The position numbers were made by a program, and so were the translations under genes. Positions 6,796 to 13,725 of a DNA stretch of 13,725 nt are shown piece after piece. The number at the start of each line of letters is the position of its first letter. The stretch's first letter is position 1. Source of the DNA: Caldisericota bacterium (GTDB lineage Bacteria > Caldisericota > Caldisericia > Cryosericales > Cryosericaceae); NCBI GenBank assembly GCA_026390285.1, contig JAPLGH010000191.1, positions 1 through 13,725 on the forward strand, in the 5' to 3' direction. The notes beneath the pieces are model-generated. The model saw nothing but the letters and a program-made list of their open reading frames with translations. It had not been told where the DNA came from and did not search any database.

Positions 6796-8362
6796 CAAGT
6801 CCTCCTCAGGGCGTCAAGGTGAAGATGCTCGAAGACGCGGTCCTCTGGCTGTGCCTGCTCAGACGGGTTGTACGGCTCTCCCTCTGCTACCGCGAGCAGG
6901 TCTTGGACCTTGCGATGGTGTTCCAGGAACCTGGACATGCCGTATGAACGAGCCTGGCCCGTGGTGATGAGGAAAGGCCAGTCAGAACTTTCTTCAAGCA
7001 GGATCTCGCGCAACAATGCGTCGCCGTCAGAGCCGGTGAGGCTTGGCAGAAGCCTGATGAATCGGCGCTGGTCGCTATGGATGGCAGAAGCCTGATGAAT
7101 CGGCGCTGGTCGCTATGGATCATGTCCCAGATCCACGAGGTCTCAGAGTTCATCCACGTATCGTGTCCGCCTCCCGTACCCCAGCTCGATTCGCGCAGAC
7201 GCCCAAGGGGCAGATCACGCTCGGCCAGAACTGTTGTGGGAGCCACTGCCGAGATGGATTCCTTCGTGGCCAGGTTCCGAAGCACGGCGGCGATCCATTG
7301 GGGCCCTTCGTACCACCAGTGACCGAAGAGCTCTGTATCGTACGCGGCAACGATCACCCCCGGATCGCCAGTGGACCTTTCGCGTTGCACTGCGAGGTCG
7401 CTGAGCAGTGAAGCAAAATGAGCAGCATGTTCTGCCGTGCACTGGCGCGCTTCGTCCGGCCTGTAGAGGTCTTTTGCTCCCATGTCAGTCTGTTTACTCG
7501 TGATGCGCCAGTACTGCCACCCTGAGCCATCAATGCGCCTGTGGAATTCGCGGTAGGCGCCGTTGCCGGGATAGCCGAGATCGCGTGACCAGACTTGCTC
7601 GCTGGTGGCAGGGTTGCGGAGGAATACTGCTACACCGGAGCCGATATTCCATGGCGTCCAAGGAGCATCGGCACTTGTCGAGATGATACCACGCCCACTC
7701 CTGAAATCGGGGGTTCCTCCTGTCTCAAGAGCGGCTGCATCCGCGACAAAGTACCGCAGTCCCTGTTCGGCGAGAAGGCGCTCGATACCAGGAATATAGC
7801 CACATTCCGGCAGCCAGAAGGCGACGGGCTTTCGACCCATCCAATGTTCATAGGTTGCTGCTCCTGCTTTGATCTGCAGCCGCCTCGATTCGTCGTTGCT
7901 GAACAGCGGCATGTAGCCATGGGTGGCGGTGGAGGTCAGCACCTCCACGCGTCCGCGTTCCTGCAAACCGGCGAACGCTCCTACCAGATCCCCTTCCAGG
8001 GCATTGAACTGCGCCAGGCGATGAGCCAGTTCCTCCCGATAGAACCTGTTGAGTGCACGAGCCTCCGGGGTAGCCGGAAGACTCGGCATGTCCTGTTCCA
8101 GTGCTTTGCGTTTTACGTCCATCCAGACTCGAAAGTCGTCTACGAAGACAGGAGACTTGAGTTGTTCCATGAGGATAGGAGTGATGCCGACCGCAATGGT
8201 ACCCGGCACGTTGTCACGGTCCAGGCCCTCCAGTTCCTCAAGAAGCGGGAGATACGTGTCGAGGGCAATCTCATGCAACCACTCTTCGCCAAACGGCCAT
8301 TGTCCCTTGCCGAGGACGTAGGGAAGATGCGAATGCAGGACGAGGACAAATCGACCATTCAT
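6795..8362 (-). pseudogene. GH57 1,4-α-glucan branching enzyme, frameshifted by a 38-bp duplication
   Basis: A GH57 branching enzyme (DUF1957-type C-terminal region), which creates α-1,6 branches in glycogen. Conserved regions: HSH at residues 10-12, WLPECGY at 183-189 with nucleophile E186, AYDTELFGHWW at 340-350 with acid/base D342, and SSWGTGGGHDTWMN near 392-405. After about residue 428 a tandem duplication shifts the frame. The read-through protein has about 63 unrelated residues and stops at 6887 (491 residues). Removing one 38-bp copy gives a continuous 509-residue protein with the family's SSDWPFLITTGQA segment and a stop at 6797-6795 that overlaps the galT ATG. The start ATG 8362 has GGAGG five bases upstream and lies one base after the preceding stop; a TTG four codons earlier (8374) is less likely. 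Catalytic residues survive, but the C-terminal helical region is lost. Confidence 0.88.
7044..7119. repeat. Perfect 38-bp tandem duplication
   Basis: Bases 7044-7081 and 7082-7119 are identical and directly adjacent; each begins TGGCAGAAGCC and ends CGCTATGGA. The unit is 38 bp, not a multiple of three. The frame before the repeat (codons starting at positions with remainder 1 modulo 3, minus strand) and the frame after it (remainder 2) are reconciled exactly by deleting one unit. Confidence 0.97.
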
Positions 8363-8363
8363 A

Positions 8364-10250
8364 TCAGCCTCCAATGTCTAAAGTAAGGTGCCGTGACGTT
8401 TTCAAGTCAAGCGCGATGGATACGGTCATTCCCTGGTAGACGGTTTCGATACCTTTTTCCGAATTCGAGACTGTCCGAATCGGACACAGATCCACATGAA
8501 CAGGAAAGCTGGTCTTTACCGAGAGACGATGAGATTCGGTCCCGATGATGAAGGAGTCGGCCACAAACGAGCGTGCCCTGTCTTCCCACCACAGGGCCAA
8601 GTTGAGTTCACAGGCGTACCAGTCCTGCGGGGCCTCGATGTCTAGATCGACGTGGAGCCCGCCTTCAGTCGGCGTAAATGTCTTGACGATGAGCCCGGAT
8701 GCCTCGAACCGTGCCCATGTCTGGCCGAGTTCTGCAGAGTATTCTTCCATGAGAGGTTCACCACCTGTGGTAGTATCGAGTGATGGACCGAAGCGGTCGA
8801 TGAAGCTGACGCGCACATGGTCGTCGAACTGCAGTGCGGTGAGCGCTTCAGGATCCTTCATGCGCAGAGTCTCATGAATGTTGGCTACTTCGTTTGTTTG
8901 ACTTTGCGATGTGGCTTGGAGCATCTGGTCATGGTAGGCCTCGTGATATCGTGTCATGACATTGCTCCAGGACCAAGCTTGTTGCAAGTCGTCCCACAGG
9001 ACCAGGCGACCGCCGCAGGCGTGCAGGAAGAACATCTGGTGCTCGGTTGCCATGACGACCTCAGGCCGTCCGTCAGCATCCGTGTCCTGCAGCCAGGCCC
9101 CCAGCCGTTTCTCCGGCATCAGCCGTTCAGCTGTAAGCAGTTCGGCGTATACGGCGTCGCGGAGGTGAGGAAGATACAGTCCTCCGAAGATGCCGTGCCA
9201 ATAGGCACAATTGCACTGGCTTCGAAGGTAGTGTCCCCGTGCCTCCCCGCCCGCCTCCCCCAGCTCCTTGCCGACAAACAGCATACGTTTGTGCATGCGG
9301 TTGGCCTCCGGGTATCGAGCCAGAAAATTGCGAAATGTGCCGCCGCTGAGAAAGGAACGGTCCTCCGGGGTGGTCTTCTCGCGCAAATCGGCGAATGCCT
9401 TCTGCCGTGACGCTGCCAGAGACCATTCTTCCATCTCGGCGTATGAACAGGCCGGCAGGTAGACGCGTTCCCGCGGCTTCAATGAAGCAGCGGCTTCACC
9501 GACTGTCACGGTGGCGATATCGGTTGCATCTGTAAGTGCCTGGAAGAATCGTCGTAGCCATCCACCGACATAGACGTGGTCATAAGTGCCGGGCCACATT
9601 CCGAACTTCTCGCCGTCGTCCCCATAGACAAACACTTCTGCATCGTCGGGACTCTGACGGATGAAGTGCAGAGTCTCGTCAGGCTCCGCCCACGGGATCT
9701 TGTAGCGCAGTTCCTTGAGGATGGGGAACAGTTCTATCGTGTGTCCTTCTTCCTCGGTGACGTAGGAATGAAACAGGTCTGTTCCATGCAGCCCTGTTTT
9801 CTCAAATCCGTTGTCGTCAAGCAGGGTCCATTGGACTCCGGCCAAGGCCAGCGAACGCGCAAGGTGCGGCTCCCACGCCCGTTCGGTCAACCACAGCCCG
9901 GTGGGTCGCTTTCCAAAGAGTCTCAGGAGTTCATCGCTCATGAGCTGGATCTGTGCGATTCGGTCGCTTTCCGGGAGCAGTTGCAGGATGGGCTCGTAGA
10001 AGCCTCCACCCACGGGCTCCAACTGGCCTTGCGTGGCCAGGGTCTGGACAAGGTCCAGGTATGCATTCAGATGATTCCGTTCCATGTATTCGAGGAGAGG
10101 CCCAGAGGTGTGAAGAGAGACCTTGACCCGCGGAAAACCGGTCAGCGTCTCCAGGAATGGCAGATATGCGTGATTGATGGCCTCTTGGAACACACTGTCG
10201 AAGTTGCCGACCGGCTGGTGATTATGAATGCACAGGCACAGCTTCTTGAT
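8364..10250 (-). CDS. GH57 4-α-glucanotransferase / α-amylase (Thermococcus litoralis type)
   Basis: A GH57 enzyme of the TLGT group, which disproportionates or hydrolyses α-1,4-glucans in the cytoplasm. Reading from ATC 10250 gives 628 residues: HNHQP at 9-13 (conserved region 1), GGGFYEP near 83-89, WLTERAWEP with nucleophile E123, YGDDGEKFGMWPGTY with the acid/base Asp at 211/212, and the MHKRML and YWHGIFGGLYLPH segments typical of the group. The C-terminal third is the β-sandwich region usually annotated DUF1925/DUF1926. The first conventional in-frame start is GTG 10193, but this would remove the HNHQP motif. The codon at the right distance (six bases) after GGGAGG, one base past the previous stop, is ATC. 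It follows the amylopullulanase-like gene with a 1-nt gap and precedes the branching enzyme with a 1-nt gap. Confidence 0.9.
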   Translation of the reverse strand: MKKLCLCIHNHQPVGNFDSVFQEAINHAYLPFLETLTGFPRVKVSLHTSGPLLEYMERNHLNAYLDLVQTLATQGQLEPVGGGFYEPILQLLPESDRIAQIQLMSDELLRLFGKRPTGLWLTERAWEPHLARSLALAGVQWTLLDDNGFEKTGLHGTDLFHSYVTEEEGHTIELFPILKELRYKIPWAEPDETLHFIRQSPDDAEVFVYGDDGEKFGMWPGTYDHVYVGGWLRRFFQALTDATDIATVTVGEAAASLKPRERVYLPACSYAEMEEWSLAASRQKAFADLREKTTPEDRSFLSGGTFRNFLARYPEANRMHKRMLFVGKELGEAGGEARGHYLRSQCNCAYWHGIFGGLYLPHLRDAVYAELLTAERLMPEKRLGAWLQDTDADGRPEVVMATEHQMFFLHACGGRLVLWDDLQQAWSWSNVMTRYHEAYHDQMLQATSQSQTNEVANIHETLRMKDPEALTALQFDDHVRVSFIDRFGPSLDTTTGGEPLMEEYSAELGQTWARFEASGLIVKTFTPTEGGLHVDLDIEAPQDWYACELNLALWWEDRARSFVADSFIIGTESHRLSVKTSFPVHVDLCPIRTVSNSEKGIETVYQGMTVSIALDLKTSRHLTLDIGG

Positions 10251-10260
10251 ATCACACCTC
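10248..10260 (-). promoter_or_regulatory. Ribosome binding site and putative ATC start codon
   Basis: On the minus strand GGGAGG is followed by TGTGAT and then ATC AAG AAG CTG TGC. The reading frame from ATC is open and homologous to the family N-terminus. The preceding gene's TGA lies within the spacer. The next junction in the operon has the same layout (GGAGG, TGA, T, ATG), so ATC occupies the place of the start codon. Confidence 0.6.
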
Positions 10261-12333
10261 CCAGTGCTGGAGTTCGTAGTCCGCGTCAGGTAGTTTCATG
10301 GACATCACTCCTCTGGCAGGGATGGTCGCTACCAGGCGTCCTCCGCCGGAGACGAGGACGGCAAAAGTGACACGTTCGCCTCGCTGAGCTCTGATTGTGG
10401 TGAACGGAAGTTTGATTTGCAGGGTTTTCTGGAGGGCCCAGTCGGCATCTCCAGGAGGTTCTGTCCACCCGGTAACCGTGCCATTTTCTCGTTGGATGAC
10501 AAAGCGGCTCATTTCTGCGTGTGAAGATAGGCGTACCTCGACCCTTAAGTCCTCGGTGGCCGCCATCTCGGGTGCCAACTGGATCAGAAGATACATGGCG
10601 GACAAACTGTATCCAATGCGCAGTAACGTCACGGCGGGAACTCCGGAGTTCATCGCGCCGCCGCCACTGTCGGGCCGGAAACAACGCCCAGGTGACCACT
10701 CGAGATACCTCGCAGGTCCTCCGTCGATCCGTGGATTCATGAGACCCGTCGGCTCGACGGTAACCACAGGTTGTCCACTGTCCAGAACCGGCTCGAGGAG
10801 TTGATCCGGCACTAGATGACCAGCCTGTGTGTAGACGTTCGTCAAGTGCCTTCGATAGAGGTCATCAAACTGAACTGACGTCTCGGCCGTACGCTCGCGA
10901 CCATACCACCAGTTCCAGTCGGACCCTTCGGCCGCAAACATCGACAGCAGAGATCGATCCTGTTCTTCAGGCGTGAAATGTCCCCAATCGTCCCTCGCGT
11001 TACGAAGGTACTGCCAGGATTTGTTGTCTTCGTCCTGGCCGATCCAGACCCGGAAGTTGCCATCGATCCATGAACCAGGGCGGAAGGCAGGCATGTCAGA
11101 CGCTGGTACGCCCTTGAGTGCCTCGCTCACTGTCATGAGTCTGACGTCGGATTCGTCGGCAAGCGCTGCGTAGAGAGCTTGGAGAAAGGGAACTCCGCCT
11201 CTCGGGTAGAACTCCCACGCGTTCTCGCCGTCCATAATGATGGACAACATACCTGGCTGGTCGAGGCTGGCCTTTACTCCGCGCACGTGTCTCATAAACT
11301 GCGACACTGCATCATCGGTGGTCATCGAGGCATACTGAAAGCCAATGGCATCGGAGAGCATACGGTCGCGAAAGATCATGGCAATATCCCCGGCTGTTGT
11401 TCGCACCCGATAGGGGTGGTACAGTACTGACCGGGGTTTTCCAGGGAGCTCCCGCAGCAGGATATCCTCGTCGGTGGCCGTCCATGAGAAGCCGGCGCGT
11501 GCCATCTCGGCAACTGCCTCAGGCGACACGCTTCCCTCAGAAGGCCAGCAGCCTGAGATCGGCAGCCCCAGGAGCTGCTCTACATAGTGTCTTCCAAACT
11601 GCAGTTGTCGCAGCGCGTCTTCAGGGTGGCGAAACGCCGGGTGAGGCAGAGGAGTGTCCTGAACGGCGGCCGCAGTGTCCGTGTCGATAAGCAGTGGCAG
11701 AATCGGGTGCGCATACGGCGACGTGGCTAACTCGACCTGACCCGACCGGCAGAGTGCCGCCAGTCTCGGCAGGAAATCCCTGACCAGATCGTGTTGAGCG
11801 CGGACCAGTGCATCATGGTCTTCCTCGGTGAAATCGCGGACCTTGCTTAGGAGTCTTGTCCCTTCCGGCCTTTCCGCCAGGGCACTGGAGTCCGTCCACG
11901 CACGCATGAACAAGCATTGAAGGTCGCGCAGTTCCTGCTCCGACCACGTCTTGATGGGGTCGGACCTATGCAGGGAGAGTTGATGGTAGCGAGAGTCCTG
12001 TTCAACAATGCGTTGCTGGTTGACATCGAAGAACATCGCAAGAAGCCGTGAACGCTTCTCCATGTCGAGTTCGGTGACTCTTGCAACAGACAGCTGGAGC
12101 CACTCGTCGGTACACGTTTCGTTGGCGAAGGCATCGAGCTGGGCAGCCAGAACCGGTGTCAGATTGATCGTGACGTGCGCTGCGGGCTGTGCTTCGAGCA
12201 GGTGCAGCATCATCGTGTAGTTGCGGGCACAGTGAAGGCGTGCCCAGGGCAGCACTGCCTTCGGCGTTGAGAGGTCTTGATACTGAGGCTGGTGAAAGTG
12301 CCAGACGAAACAGACTGCAAGCGTGGAGGGCAT
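10252..12333 (-). CDS. GH57 amylopullulanase-like α-glucan hydrolase
   Basis: A 693-residue GH57 enzyme expected to hydrolyse α-1,4 and perhaps α-1,6 bonds of glycogen or maltodextrin. Conserved regions: WHFHQPQY at residues 11-18, YAHPILPLL at 207-215, GCWPSEGSVSPE with likely nucleophile E266, IIMDGENAWEFYP with likely acid/base D368, then GSWIDGNFRVWIGQDEDNKSW (about 420-440) and SDWNWWYG (471-478). Residues about 520-693 form a β-rich C-terminal region without a motif I recognise. No signal peptide is seen, so it is probably intracellular, unlike secreted amylopullulanases. ATG 12333 has GAGGT eight bases upstream. It is the first gene of the tightly packed block, 165 bp after GH1, and its stop is one base from the next start codon. 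Pullulanase activity is inference from similarity. Confidence 0.9.
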   Translation of the reverse strand: MPSTLAVCFVWHFHQPQYQDLSTPKAVLPWARLHCARNYTMMLHLLEAQPAAHVTINLTPVLAAQLDAFANETCTDEWLQLSVARVTELDMEKRSRLLAMFFDVNQQRIVEQDSRYHQLSLHRSDPIKTWSEQELRDLQCLFMRAWTDSSALAERPEGTRLLSKVRDFTEEDHDALVRAQHDLVRDFLPRLAALCRSGQVELATSPYAHPILPLLIDTDTAAAVQDTPLPHPAFRHPEDALRQLQFGRHYVEQLLGLPISGCWPSEGSVSPEAVAEMARAGFSWTATDEDILLRELPGKPRSVLYHPYRVRTTAGDIAMIFRDRMLSDAIGFQYASMTTDDAVSQFMRHVRGVKASLDQPGMLSIIMDGENAWEFYPRGGVPFLQALYAALADESDVRLMTVSEALKGVPASDMPAFRPGSWIDGNFRVWIGQDEDNKSWQYLRNARDDWGHFTPEEQDRSLLSMFAAEGSDWNWWYGRERTAETSVQFDDLYRRHLTNVYTQAGHLVPDQLLEPVLDSGQPVVTVEPTGLMNPRIDGGPARYLEWSPGRCFRPDSGGGAMNSGVPAVTLLRIGYSLSAMYLLIQLAPEMAATEDLRVEVRLSSHAEMSRFVIQRENGTVTGWTEPPGDADWALQKTLQIKLPFTTIRAQRGERVTFAVLVSGGGRLVATIPARGVMSMKLPDADYELQHWEV

Positions 12334-12498
12334 GCCTAGTGACCTCTTCGGAGCTCAATACTCAGTCGCCACTGATATCGGTCAAGCATCACTTGTTTGC
12401 TCGCGTCCTTCTCACTGTAGTATGGGAAACGCGGATAGAAAATCACTCGTTGCACGGGGAGCTCGAGTCAACGACGCTGGCCATGCCGAAGTGCAAGT
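12334..12498 (-). promoter_or_regulatory. Intergenic region, possible operon promoter
   Basis: This 165-bp gap between GH1 and the GH57 block is the largest in the cluster and the most likely place for a promoter or terminator. On the minus strand there is a TTGACC (12385-12380), but the hexamer 17 bases later (AGTATT) matches a −10 box at only three positions. A 6-bp inverted repeat (12447-12452 with 12469-12474, 16-nt loop) followed on the minus strand by a short T run could be a weak GH1 terminator. Neither is convincing. Confidence 0.3.
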
Positions 12499-13725
12499 TC
12501 AGCTGAGATACTGCTGAATCATCTTGGCAGTCACGCCACGGTGTTTTGCGATGTCGGCATAGAACCATCCGCTGGTACGCACGGTTCTTTCGAGCGTGGC
12601 GCAATCTACCGCGACGATGCCGAATTTCGCGCTCAGCCCCTCGATCCACTCGAAGTTGTCCATGAGCGACCAATGATAGTAGCGTTGAACGTCGATACCG
12701 TCTTCGATGAGCCGACTCACCTGGAGAAGGTGGTCGTAGATGTACCTGGTCCGGAAGGAGTCCTTTGCATCGGCGGTGCCATTTTCGGTAACGAAGATGG
12801 GGGTCTGGTAGCGATCCCAATACTTCTTGCATACCCGATACAAGCCTTCAGGATACAGTTCCCACCCAAGGTCGTTCTTCTGGCTGTCTTCGCGTGCTTC
12901 AAGCTTGCCCAGCGGGCTCGTCAATTTGTCGGAGCAATCGACGATGTCGCGCGTATAGTAGTTGATGCCAAAGAAATCAGAATACCGGCCCTCACCGAGA
13001 GGGTACCCCATGCCGAGAGGCGAGAGGAGCTTTCCTTCATACATCCCCGTGACAAAAAGCTCCTGGAACAGCCGTTCATACATACCTGCCGCCCATCGCT
13101 CACGACCGTTGCCATGTTTGGGATCAAACAGCCTGATATGATTGGCGACACCGACCAGCGTATCATTGTAGCCATTGGAGGCACGCACCTGGTGGATCTT
13201 TCGATAAGATTTGATGTGTGCCAGGATCATGTTGCGGGCGCCACGGAAGTATTTCGTGATGCTGATGTTGCTCGGCGGCCATCCGCCCGTGACGTATCCC
13301 GCTGCAAGGTAGGCGTTTGGCTCGTTGATGGTGCACCAGTCACTCACGAGGTCGCTAAGGTTCTCGACGACATAGGCCGTATACCGCTCGAACAGGTCGA
13401 CTACGTCCGGGTTGACCCAGGCACCCGCGTCCTCGAGCCACAACGGGTTTGAGAAATGGTGCAGCGTGACAAGAGGCCTGATTCCGGCGTTCACCAGTTG
13501 CTGTATCTCGAGACGATAGTGGCCGATGGCGTCCTTGTCGAACTGCCCCCGCGCCGGCTCGATGCGGCTCCACTCCAGACTCATCCGATAGGTCTGCTGA
13601 CGGAGCTGCTTCATTAGTGCAATGTCTTCAGTTACCCTGTTCCAGTGATCGTCAGCTATAATGCAGCTGGTGCCATCCTTGACATGACCGGTCTGAACCC
13701 AGCGATACCAGCTGTTGTTGCGATC
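12499..13725 (-). CDS. GH1 β-glucosidase/β-glycosidase (5' end outside window)
   Basis: A GH1 retaining β-glycosidase that hydrolyses β-linked disaccharides or aryl glycosides, probably in the cytoplasm. The frame is open from the window edge: 37 residues (with GHVKDGT and DDHWNRVTEDIALMK) precede the internal Met at 13614, so 408 residues are visible and about 20 N-terminal ones are probably missing. Family motifs are RMSLEWSRIEP, VTLHHFSNPLW, DWCTINEPN with the acid/base Glu, FFGINYYT, VTENGTAD with the nucleophile Glu, and the HWSLMDNFEW aglycone/glycone-binding segment. The last residues, MIQQYLS, end at TGA 12501-12499. It lies 165 bp before the GH57 block on the same strand. Substrate preference (gluco, galacto, fuco) is not decidable from motifs. 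Confidence 0.93.
   Translation of the reverse strand, partial: DRNNSWYRWVQTGHVKDGTSCIIADDHWNRVTEDIALMKQLRQQTYRMSLEWSRIEPARGQFDKDAIGHYRLEIQQLVNAGIRPLVTLHHFSNPLWLEDAGAWVNPDVVDLFERYTAYVVENLSDLVSDWCTINEPNAYLAAGYVTGGWPPSNISITKYFRGARNMILAHIKSYRKIHQVRASNGYNDTLVGVANHIRLFDPKHGNGRERWAAGMYERLFQELFVTGMYEGKLLSPLGMGYPLGEGRYSDFFGINYYTRDIVDCSDKLTSPLGKLEAREDSQKNDLGWELYPEGLYRVCKKYWDRYQTPIFVTENGTADAKDSFRTRYIYDHLLQVSRLIEDGIDVQRYYHWSLMDNFEWIEGLSAKFGIVAVDCATLERTVRTSGWFYADIAKHRGVTAKMIQQYLS

Noticed and set aside
7044..7119. Minimal CRISPR or other repeat array
   Set aside because: There are only two copies, directly abutting without spacers, inside a coding gene. It is a simple duplication.
7595..8386. 263-codon plus-strand open frame opposite the branching enzyme
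   Set aside because: It is antisense to the catalytic core of a clear GH57 gene, with no motif of its own.
9576..10370. 264-codon plus-strand open frame across the GH57 junction
   Set aside because: It is antisense to two confirmed GH57 reading frames and has no family similarity.
12357..12385. σ70-like promoter upstream of the amylopullulanase-like gene
   Set aside because: TTGACC is a fair −35 match, but the correctly spaced −10 hexamer matches at only three of six positions.
12541..13452. 303-codon plus-strand open frame opposite the GH1 gene
   Set aside because: It is antisense to a gene with clear GH1 motifs and has no recognisable motif of its own. Long open antisense frames are common in GC-rich coding DNA.

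Overview
This window is a bacterial α-glucan (glycogen/maltodextrin) metabolism cluster. Nearly everything reads on the minus strand, so in transcription order it runs from the right edge to the left. By eye the DNA is moderately GC-rich (upper fifties percent). There are no mobile elements, RNA genes or CRISPR arrays. Three different GH57 enzymes in series, a GalT-type uridylyltransferase, a GlgA synthase and a fused nucleotidyltransferase/mutase-like protein suggest a deep-branching or thermophile-related anaerobe, possibly a Caldiserica/Cryosericota-type or other candidate-phylum genome. That assignment is inference from gene content only.

Layout. Plus strand at the left edge: a probable 14-codon tail of an upstream gene (3-47), then a nucleoside phosphorylase (69-797). 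A strong hairpin (826-852) separates it from the convergent minus-strand cluster. Minus strand, in transcription order: GH1 β-glycosidase (5' end outside the window, stop at 12499); a 165-bp gap; GH57 amylopullulanase-like enzyme (12333-10252); GH57 4-α-glucanotransferase/α-amylase type (10250-8364); GH57 branching enzyme (8362-6795, frameshifted); galT (6795-5892, internally deleted and frameshifted); glgA (5895-4477); nucleotidyltransferase-hexapeptide-mutase-like fusion (4480-1994); a 77-bp gap; DUF2804 protein (1916-888). The five junctions from 12333 to 1994 are overlaps or 1-nt gaps (TGA-T-ATC, TGA-T-ATG, TGATG, GTGA, GTGA). This implies one translationally coupled operon.

How the genes may work together (family knowledge plus inference): GlgA elongates α-1,4-glucan from an NDP-glucose, the GH57 branching enzyme adds α-1,6 branches, and the two other GH57 enzymes trim or disproportionate the polymer. 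GalT and the nucleotidyltransferase domain would feed or interconvert sugar nucleotides. No glgC and no glycogen phosphorylase is visible here. GH1 would release glucose or other hexoses from β-glycosides.

What stands out: three adjacent genes carry lesions or anomalies. The 4-α-glucanotransferase has an excellent Shine-Dalgarno and full N-terminal homology, but ATC where ATG should be. The branching enzyme is thrown out of frame by a perfect 38-bp tandem duplication. galT lacks roughly 35-40 residues, with a perfect 9-bp inverted repeat and an in-frame stop at the junction. These could be real decay, reversible switching, or assembly/amplification errors. In addition, the mutase-like half of the fusion protein lacks the recognisable catalytic motifs of its family. 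I see no clear evidence for a wholly new system; the cluster is a recognisable glycogen operon with unusual details.
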